Shown here in pieces: positions 59,042 to 64,000 of a stretch of 64,000 bases of DNA. The translations under genes were made by a program, and so were the position numbers. Within the stretch, counting starts at the first letter, position 1, and the number at the start of each line of letters is the position of its first letter. This DNA comes from Piscinibacter sp. XHJ-5 (GTDB taxonomy: Bacteria > Pseudomonadota > Gammaproteobacteria > Burkholderiales > Burkholderiaceae_C): assembly GCF_029855045.1 (NCBI RefSeq), contig NZ_CP123228.1:2914001-2978000 (forward strand), given 5' to 3'. A model generated the notes under the pieces. It saw only the letters and a program-made list of their open reading frames with translations, searched no databases and was not told the DNA's origin.

Positions 59042-60045
59042 GGCTCGCCCTCCAGGGGCGGCACGCGGACGCCGGCCAGCGGCGTCGCGCACACGACCAC
59101 GTGCACGCTCCACTGCGCGCCCAGCGCCGCCCAGAATCGACGAACCGCGTCGATTCGCAGGCACACCTCGCACCAGTGCAGCGAGCGCGCCAGCACGGGT
59201 CCGAGCTGCACCTCGCAAGGCACCGACGCGGTCGAGTCCGGTGCGATCAGCTGGCGGCCGCGCCGCGGATGGTGCTCCTTGACGACCCGCACATGGCACC
59301 AGTGCGCGCCGACGGGCGGCAGGGCCCACTGCAGCCGCGCCTCGACGCGAAGTCCGACCAGCGACAGCGCGGCGCCGGGTCGCGGCCACAGCACGAAGGC
59401 CCAGGCCGGGCCCGCGGGATCGGCACCCTGCGGGCAGGCCAGCACGACGCAGCGGCCGCGTCGCCATTGCTCGGCGGCGACCACCAGCGCCTGCGCGGGA
59501 ATGCGTGCCGCCAGCGCGACGCGCAGGGCGCGCGTGAGCGCCTCGCACCAGCCGCCTTCGCCGGCATCCTCGAGCACCAGCTCGCAAGGCTCGGCGGCAG
59601 GCGGCGCGTCGTCCTGCGCCTGCTCCTCGGCATGCTCCTGCGTGTCGGGCGCCGCGTCGTCGTCGGAAGGTTGCCGCTCGCAAGTCGGCGCCTGGGGGAT
59701 CGATGTGCGGGCGTCGGCCCGACCGGGCAGCGGCCAGCCCCAGGCCGGCTCGACCTGCAGGCCGACCAGCGCCGCAGGCACGAGCTGCGATTCGGGCAGC
59801 GCAAAGTCGCCGAGACCGGCGGCCGCGGCCGGCACGGCGCCGTCGTGCGAGCGAGTTGCCGCATCGGCGCTGACGGGCGGACGCGCGAGCGTCTGCATGC
59901 CGGCCAGCTCCGGACCGTCGTTGCCCGGCGCCGCGGGCAGCGCCTGGGCATCGGCCGGCTGCGGCTCCTGCACCGCGGCATCGGCCCATGCGGACAGGAC
60001 GGCGTCCAGCGTGGTGCCGGGGACGGCGATCGGCGCGACGTTCAT
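59035..60045 (-). CDS. Uncharacterised T3SS-locus protein
   Basis: The 336-residue protein is Ala/Pro-rich in its first half with a low-complexity acidic patch (about 130-150, Asp/Glu/Gln-rich). The second half is more ordered, Trp- and Cys-containing, with LRVALAARIPAQALVVAAEQW and a C-terminal CEVCLRIDAVRRFWAALG. No known T3SS family is obvious; a needle-length or ring-accessory role is possible, given that SctP- and SctQ-like genes flank it. The start is ATG 60045, five bases after the previous stop. Confidence 0.72.
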   Translation of the reverse strand: MNVAPIAVPGTTLDAVLSAWADAAVQEPQPADAQALPAAPGNDGPELAGMQTLARPPVSADAATRSHDGAVPAAAAGLGDFALPESQLVPAALVGLQVEPAWGWPLPGRADARTSIPQAPTCERQPSDDDAAPDTQEHAEEQAQDDAPPAAEPCELVLEDAGEGGWCEALTRALRVALAARIPAQALVVAAEQWRRGRCVVLACPQGADPAGPAWAFVLWPRPGAALSLVGLRVEARLQWALPPVGAHWCHVRVVKEHHPRRGRQLIAPDSTASVPCEVQLGPVLARSLHWCEVCLRIDAVRRFWAALGAQWSVHVVVCATPLAGVRVPPLEGEPC

Positions 60046-60049
60046 GGGG

Positions 60050-60703
60050 TCAGGCCTCGCGCAGCGACAACCCGCCGGCGTCCAGCGTGAGCTGATCCGG
60101 GTCCAGCCCGAGCAGCTGCCGCAGGTATCGGCGCGCCGCGCGCCGCACGTTCTCCACTGCCGCGGGCCCCTGCAGCACGGCATGCGCGGAGGTCTCGCGG
60201 ATCAGCACCGCGAGGATGGCCATCTGCTCGAAGTAGAGCTGGCGTTCGCGTGCGCTGGCGCTGGCCCAGGCCGAGCTGAGCGTCGCGACGCCGCCGAGCT
60301 GGCGCTCCAGCCGCAGCAGCATCTCCGGCGTGGCGTCGATGCCGTGCAGCGCCTGCAGGTTGGCGGCGACGAAGCACGCGACGGCCGCGCCGACATCGTC
60401 GAGGCTGCTGTCGGCCTGCGAGGCGCGCACCACGTGCCGGTAGTGCGCGAGGCAGCGCTCGTAGAGGGCGCGCGCTTCGTGACGGGACTGCGGACCGCCC
60501 GGGTGCGATGCGGCCAGGTGCGCCGGCGCGATGGGCACGCGTGCGGGCTCGACGGTCAGCGCGGCGCAATCGCGCGACGCGTCGCCGAGTTCGACGATCG
60601 CATCGAGCAGCGCCCGTCGCACCAGCCGCGACATGTCCTGCACGAGCGCCGTGTGCCGGCGATCGTCGTGGGGCGGCGCATGGCGGGCGGAAGATCGGCT
60701 CAT
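60050..60703 (-). CDS. Conserved hypothetical helical protein in the T3SS locus
   Basis: ATG 60703 follows GGAGACCCATCG. The 217-residue protein is largely alpha-helical, with a long conserved middle and C-terminal part: AVACFVAANLQALHGIDATPEM, WASASARERQLYFEQMAIL and ENVRRAARRYLRQLLGLDPDQL. I recall similar hypothetical proteins in other Burkholderiales but cannot name a function. It could be a chaperone or translocation accessory, judged only from size and context. Confidence 0.75.
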   Translation of the reverse strand: MSRSSARHAPPHDDRRHTALVQDMSRLVRRALLDAIVELGDASRDCAALTVEPARVPIAPAHLAASHPGGPQSRHEARALYERCLAHYRHVVRASQADSSLDDVGAAVACFVAANLQALHGIDATPEMLLRLERQLGGVATLSSAWASASARERQLYFEQMAILAVLIRETSAHAVLQGPAAVENVRRAARRYLRQLLGLDPDQLTLDAGGLSLREA

Positions 60704-60836
60704 CGATGGGTCTCCTGGAGGACGGGGGCGGCCGGGCAGCGCATGGGCAGGCCGCGCGATGGGTTGCGAAACTGAAGGCGGGGGTTCAAGCGAAGGAGGT
60801 CCGCGGCGGCGCCGGAAACGTGACGAATTGACGCGC

Positions 60837-61415
60837 TCATGGCATCGCCTCGTCGTCGCCTTCGATGCGTACATGCAGCTGCGTGGCCACGCGCTTGCGC
60901 AGTCGCTCGTCCAGGCGCGGCACGTGGCGGCCCAGCAGGCCCGCGTCCAGCCCCGACGACGACAGCGTCAAGGTCCACGGCGCCGGCACGGCGGCCGTCG
61001 GCACGGCGGCGCGCGTCGCGCGCATCTCGATCGCGACGCCCAGCGGCTCGTGCAGCGACAGCTGCCAGTCGCTGGCCGTGTCGGTGCGCAGCGGTGCAAC
61101 ATCCGCCGCGCGTGCGGCGGCGAACGCCGCCTGCGCGACCGGTGCGATGTCCAGCAGGGGCCCGCACGGCGGCGGCACCTCGAGGCCGCGGTGCGGCGCC
61201 AAAGGCGCCACCGCCATGCCCTCGGGCGCGTGCGGCTGCTCGGCCTCGCGCTGCTCGTCGTCCGCCTCGCCGCGCGCGCCCATCTTGTGGCGCAGGATCC
61301 GGTCGAAGCGGTCCGCGTGCTCGCGCTGCCCGGGCGTTTCGGGCGCGTGCGAGGCTTCCTGCGGCCGGGCGGCACGATCCATCGGCGACGGCGGCCGGGC
61401 GGCGGTGTTCATCAT
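60837..61415 (-). CDS. sctP: Probable SctP/HpaP-type substrate-specificity protein
   Basis: The 192-residue protein starts at ATG 61415, overlapping the sctO-like stop. The first half is Pro/Ala/Glu-rich and disordered, and the C-terminal ~90 residues are compact (WQLSLHEPLGVAIEM, then LDERLRKRVATQLHVRIEG). This layout and the position between sctO and sctQ are those of SctP proteins, which measure needle length and switch substrates. HpaP proteins are the plant-associated equivalents. Sequence support is moderate. Confidence 0.6.
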   Translation of the reverse strand: MMNTAARPPSPMDRAARPQEASHAPETPGQREHADRFDRILRHKMGARGEADDEQREAEQPHAPEGMAVAPLAPHRGLEVPPPCGPLLDIAPVAQAAFAAARAADVAPLRTDTASDWQLSLHEPLGVAIEMRATRAAVPTAAVPAPWTLTLSSSGLDAGLLGRHVPRLDERLRKRVATQLHVRIEGDDEAMP

Positions 61416-61903
61416 CGGGCGCTCCTCGCCGGTCCGCCGCCCTGGTCCTCCAGCTCGCGCTCGGCCCGCTGCTCGCGGGCCTGCCGGTGCGCTCGCCGGG
61501 AGTCGTGGACCAGGCCGCGCACCGCGTCTTCGCGGGCCAGCGCGCGGGTGAGCTCCGCGCGTGCCTGCTGCAGCCGCTCCTGCGCCTGCTCGAGGTCGTG
61601 CTCGTCGTTGACCAGCGCGTACTCCTCGCGCTCCAGGCGCTCGGCCAGATGGTCCTTCTGCGCCCCGGCGACGCCGGCCCAGCGGGGCAGGCGCGGCGCC
61701 AGCTGGTGCACGATCGCGCGGCTCAGCGCCTCGATCTCCTGCTGGTGGCGCTCGATGCGGCGCTGGCGCTCGCGCACGGCCTGCGCCGCGCGCTCCACGT
61801 CGGCGTGGGCCTGGCCGCAGCGCTCGCGGGCGCGCTCCACGCGCAGCGTGCGCAGCCGCTGCAGCTGCCCGGCCTCGCGCGGATGGGGCAGCACGCGCGT
61901 CAC
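61412..61903 (-). CDS. sctO: Probable SctO-type stalk protein
   Basis: The 163-residue protein begins with GTG 61903 overlapping the sctN stop (GTGA) behind GGAGGTCGT. It is almost entirely coiled coil: REAGQLQRLRTLRVERARE, RERQRRIERHQQEIEAL and a C-terminal basic helix. SctO (YscO, HrpB7, FliJ) inserts into the ATPase hexamer and activates it. The location directly after sctN and the coiled-coil profile support the call; sequence conservation in this family is low. Confidence 0.75.
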   Translation of the reverse strand: MTRVLPHPREAGQLQRLRTLRVERARERCGQAHADVERAAQAVRERQRRIERHQQEIEALSRAIVHQLAPRLPRWAGVAGAQKDHLAERLEREEYALVNDEHDLEQAQERLQQARAELTRALAREDAVRGLVHDSRRAHRQAREQRAERELEDQGGGPARSAR

Positions 61904-63222
61904 GACACGACCTCCTGCAGCCGCGCCAGCGTCTGCGCGAAGTCGGCTGCCTCGTCGGAGCGCTGCTGCAGCAGCGAGCGGATCGCCGGCATGCGCTCGA
62001 TGGCCGCATCGGCCACGGGATCGCTGCCCGCCTGGTACTCCCCGACGCGCAGCAGGAACTCGACCTCGGCGTGGCGCGCGAGCAGCGTGCGCAGGCGCGC
62101 CGCCGCTTCCCGGTGCGCCGGGGCCGCCACCCGCGTGAACACGCGGCTTGCGCTGCCCAGCACATCGATCGCCGGGTAGTGATGGGCTTGCGCCAGTTGC
62201 CGCGACAGCACGATGTGGCCGTCGAGGATGGAGCGCACCTCCTCGGCCACCGGGTCGCTGTTGTCCTCGTCCTCGGCGAGCACCGTGTAGAAGGCGGTGA
62301 TGGAGCCGTGCGCATCGTTGCCGGCGCGCTCGAACAGCCGCGGCAGCTCGGCGAACACCGACGGCGGATAGCCGCGGCGCACCGGCGGCTCCAGCGCCGA
62401 CAGGCCCAGCTCGCGCAGCCCGCGGGCGAAGCGCGTCACCGAGTCGACCAGCAGCAGCACGCGCCGGCCCTGGGCGCGAAAGCCTTCGGCGATCGCGGTG
62501 GCCGCATAGGCGGCGCGCACCCGCTCCAGTGCGGGCCGGTCGGACGTCGACACGACGACCACCGAGCGCGCAAGGCCGTCCTCGCCGAGGCTGTCGTCGA
62601 GGAACTCGCGCACTTCGCGGCCGCGCTCCCCGACCAGTGCGATCACGTTGACATCGGCGCGTGCCTGGCGGGCGAGCATGCCCAGCAGCGTCGACTTGCC
62701 GCCGCCGGCCATGGCGAAGATGCCGACCCGCTGGCCTTCGCCCACCGTCAGCGTGCTGTCGATCGCGCGCACGCCGGTGGGCAGCGGCGCGTCGACCCCG
62801 CGTCGCTGCAGCGGCGAGGGCGCGTCGGCATGCAGCGGCGTGCGGAGCAGGCCGGGCCCGCCGCCGAGCGGGCGGCTGTCGAGCGGGCGTCCGAAGGCAT
62901 CGATGACGCGGCCCAGCAGCGCCGGCCCGCACGGCACTTCGGCGGCATCGGCCATCGCCTGCACCGCCGCGCCCACGGCCACGCCTTGCAGCGGGCCATA
63001 GGGCGCGAGGATCACCTCGGTGCCGGCGAAGCCGATGACTTCGGCGACCAGCGGATCGGCGGCGTCGTCGGCCGCCTGCGGATCGAAGATGCGGCACTGC
63101 TGGCCGATGCGCGCGCGCAGCCCCGTGGCCCGCATCACCGTGCCGCCGGCCTGCACGACGCGGCCGTGCTCGACGACGGTGCGGGTGGCGTGCAGCGTGC
63201 GCAGCAGCTGCTCGGCGCTCAT
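61900..63222 (-). CDS. sctN: Type III secretion ATPase SctN
   Basis: The 440-residue protein has the F1-ATPase-like fold of SctN/FliI: Walker A AGGGKST (172-178), ALVGERGREVREF, Walker B in VLLLVDSVTR, and the conserved YPPSVFAELPRLFERAG and ILDGHIVLSR. Only this family combines these motifs at this length. It unfolds effectors and powers the first step of secretion. The ATG overlaps the sctL stop by four bases. Confidence 0.97.
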   Translation of the reverse strand: MSAEQLLRTLHATRTVVEHGRVVQAGGTVMRATGLRARIGQQCRIFDPQAADDAADPLVAEVIGFAGTEVILAPYGPLQGVAVGAAVQAMADAAEVPCGPALLGRVIDAFGRPLDSRPLGGGPGLLRTPLHADAPSPLQRRGVDAPLPTGVRAIDSTLTVGEGQRVGIFAMAGGGKSTLLGMLARQARADVNVIALVGERGREVREFLDDSLGEDGLARSVVVVSTSDRPALERVRAAYAATAIAEGFRAQGRRVLLLVDSVTRFARGLRELGLSALEPPVRRGYPPSVFAELPRLFERAGNDAHGSITAFYTVLAEDEDNSDPVAEEVRSILDGHIVLSRQLAQAHHYPAIDVLGSASRVFTRVAAPAHREAAARLRTLLARHAEVEFLLRVGEYQAGSDPVADAAIERMPAIRSLLQQRSDEAADFAQTLARLQEVVS

Positions 63223-63827
63223 CGCACGCCCCAGGCGTCGGCCAGCCGAGAAAGCTGCGCGTCGAGTGATGCGTCGACGCTGCCGAGCTCGGTCTCGAGC
63301 CGGCAGGTGCCGGGCGGGCACGCCGGATCGCCGCGCACTTCGCAGCGCCAGGCCGGCGCGTCGGCCTCGAGCCGCGCGCGCACCGCCTCGCAGTGATCGG
63401 GGTGCACGGTGAGCGACAGCACCTGCACCGGCAGCGTCTCGCGTGCGGCGGTGTCGGCCAGGGCCAGCAGCAGTTCGTCGTCGGCGAAGCGACCGAGCAG
63501 CTTGCGCGCCACCTGCAGCGCGAGCTCGGCGACCTGGCCCTGCAGCCGCTCGCGCTGCTGCGCCGAGGCCTGTGCGAGCGCCACCAGCGAGGCGGCCACC
63601 TGCTCGCGCGCCTCGCGCCGGCCTTCCTCGCGTCCCTGTGCATGGCCGCGTTGCTGCGACTCGTGCTCCGCCTCGGCCACGCGGCGGGCTTCGTCGCGAT
63701 GCAGCTGCGACAGCCGCGCCGTGAAGCTCAGCGCTTCCTGCAGCAGCGGCACCTCCGCGGCGCGCAGCACCAGGCGCGTCGAGGCGATGCGCGTGTCGCC
63801 GCCCGACTGCCACAACAGATAGCTCAT
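63219..63827 (-). CDS. sctL: ATPase-associated stator protein SctL
   Basis: The 202-residue protein has an N-terminal short beta segment, a long charged helix (about 45-90, RRVAEAEHESQQRGHAQGREEGRREA) and a C-terminal alpha/beta part containing ALQVARKLLGRF. This matches SctL/FliH proteins, which connect the ATPase to the SctQ ring and hold it in check. The position just before sctN and the overlap with it (ATGA) strengthen the assignment. Confidence 0.9.
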   Translation of the reverse strand: MSYLLWQSGGDTRIASTRLVLRAAEVPLLQEALSFTARLSQLHRDEARRVAEAEHESQQRGHAQGREEGRREAREQVAASLVALAQASAQQRERLQGQVAELALQVARKLLGRFADDELLLALADTAARETLPVQVLSLTVHPDHCEAVRARLEADAPAWRCEVRGDPACPPGTCRLETELGSVDASLDAQLSRLADAWGVR

Positions 63828-64000
63828 CCCTCGCTCCGCGTCGCCGCCAGCTGGCGGGCCCGCGACACCAGCGCCTGTGCCGTCGACGCGGGCATGGCCA
63901 GCGCGGCCGCGGGCGCCATCAGGGCGGCCGCCGCGGCCTGGAGCAGGCCGGGCGGCAGCGACGCCAGCAGCACCCCGGCACCGGCCGCCTGCAGCAGTGC
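63824..64000 (-). CDS. T3SS operon gene upstream of sctL (C-terminal end only; SctK position)
   Basis: The frame enters from the right edge and ends 58 residues later with a TGA that overlaps the sctL start. The visible part is Ala/Leu-rich and helical, with LLASLPPGLLQAAAAALMAP. In many T3SS operons the gene before sctL is sctK (or HrpB4/OrgA), so this is a reasonable guess. Too little is present to confirm it by sequence. Confidence 0.55.
   Translation of the reverse strand, partial: ALLQAAGAGVLLASLPPGLLQAAAAALMAPAAALAMPASTAQALVSRARQLAATRSEG

Overview
The window is about 64 kb of GC-rich DNA with dense, frequently overlapping genes, many joined by ATGA or GTGA start/stop overlaps. Gene content suggests a free-living betaproteobacterium of the order Burkholderiales, probably the Leptothrix/Rubrivivax/Rhizobacter/Piscinibacter group. 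The clues are FNR-regulated universal stress genes, a DUF3182 gene, a Burkholderiales-type 71-residue protein, a PQQ alcohol dehydrogenase and an embedded type III secretion locus. The genus call is inference only. I saw no rRNA, tRNA, CRISPR array, insertion sequence or prophage, and no gene-free stretch longer than about 300 bases (the largest are near 6657-6947 and 53832-54088).

Region by region. (1) 1-949: a truncated SagB/ThcOx-type flavin dehydrogenase behind a short membrane protein. (2) 1152-4940: a compact operon of two small conserved proteins, a two-domain KaiC-like ATPase and a soluble GGDEF/histidine-kinase fusion. It looks like a phosphorylation or c-di-GMP module built on a KaiC-like protein without KaiA or KaiB. 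(3) 4915-9168: transporters and small conserved genes. (4) 9338-21193: a low-oxygen acclimation block of universal stress proteins, beta-CASP hydrolase, acyl-CoA synthetase/GNAT fusion, inactive OTCase-like domain, Crp/FNR regulator, two-component pair, hemerythrin (apparently split) and an SRPBCC protein. FNR-type boxes (TTGAT-N4-ATCAA and variants) lie upstream of three of these transcription units. The block resembles in content the low-oxygen-activated (lxa) locus described in Burkholderia cenocepacia.

(5) 21303-24666: cytochrome c and a predicted lanthanide-type PQQ alcohol dehydrogenase, divergent from an AcoR-like regulator that lacks the AAA+ domain. (6) 24784-30511: stress membrane protein, patatin-type Vd autotransporter, two related small proteins, alpha/beta hydrolase and DUF3182. 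(7) 30629-37108: a saccharide cluster of a glycosyltransferase, a GH2 hydrolase, a GH1-RmlD fusion and UDP-galactopyranose mutase. (8) 37319-48158: a fused biotin-dependent acyl-CoA carboxylase, a lectin-like lipoprotein, an MBL hydrolase, a TonB receptor, a sterol-desaturase-like enzyme and a BTAD/hydrolase fusion. (9) 48286-51802: a sugar-acid catabolic operon (IlvD/Edd dehydratase, RraA-like, DapA-like). (10) 51901-54436: a CsgG-like lipoprotein, an RTX-like repeat protein and small unknowns.

(11) 54562-64000: a minus-strand type III secretion operon in the order sctK?-sctL-sctN-sctO-sctP-unknown-unknown-histidine kinase-LuxR-type regulator-sctQ-sctR-sctS-sctT. It runs off the right edge, and sctU, sctV, sctJ, sctD and sctC are not in the window. 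Short palindromic repeats of the CCCTCTCCCGC-N2-GCGGGAGAGGG type sit in several intergenic spaces. They probably act as terminators, and in two cases they form the 3' end of a coding sequence.
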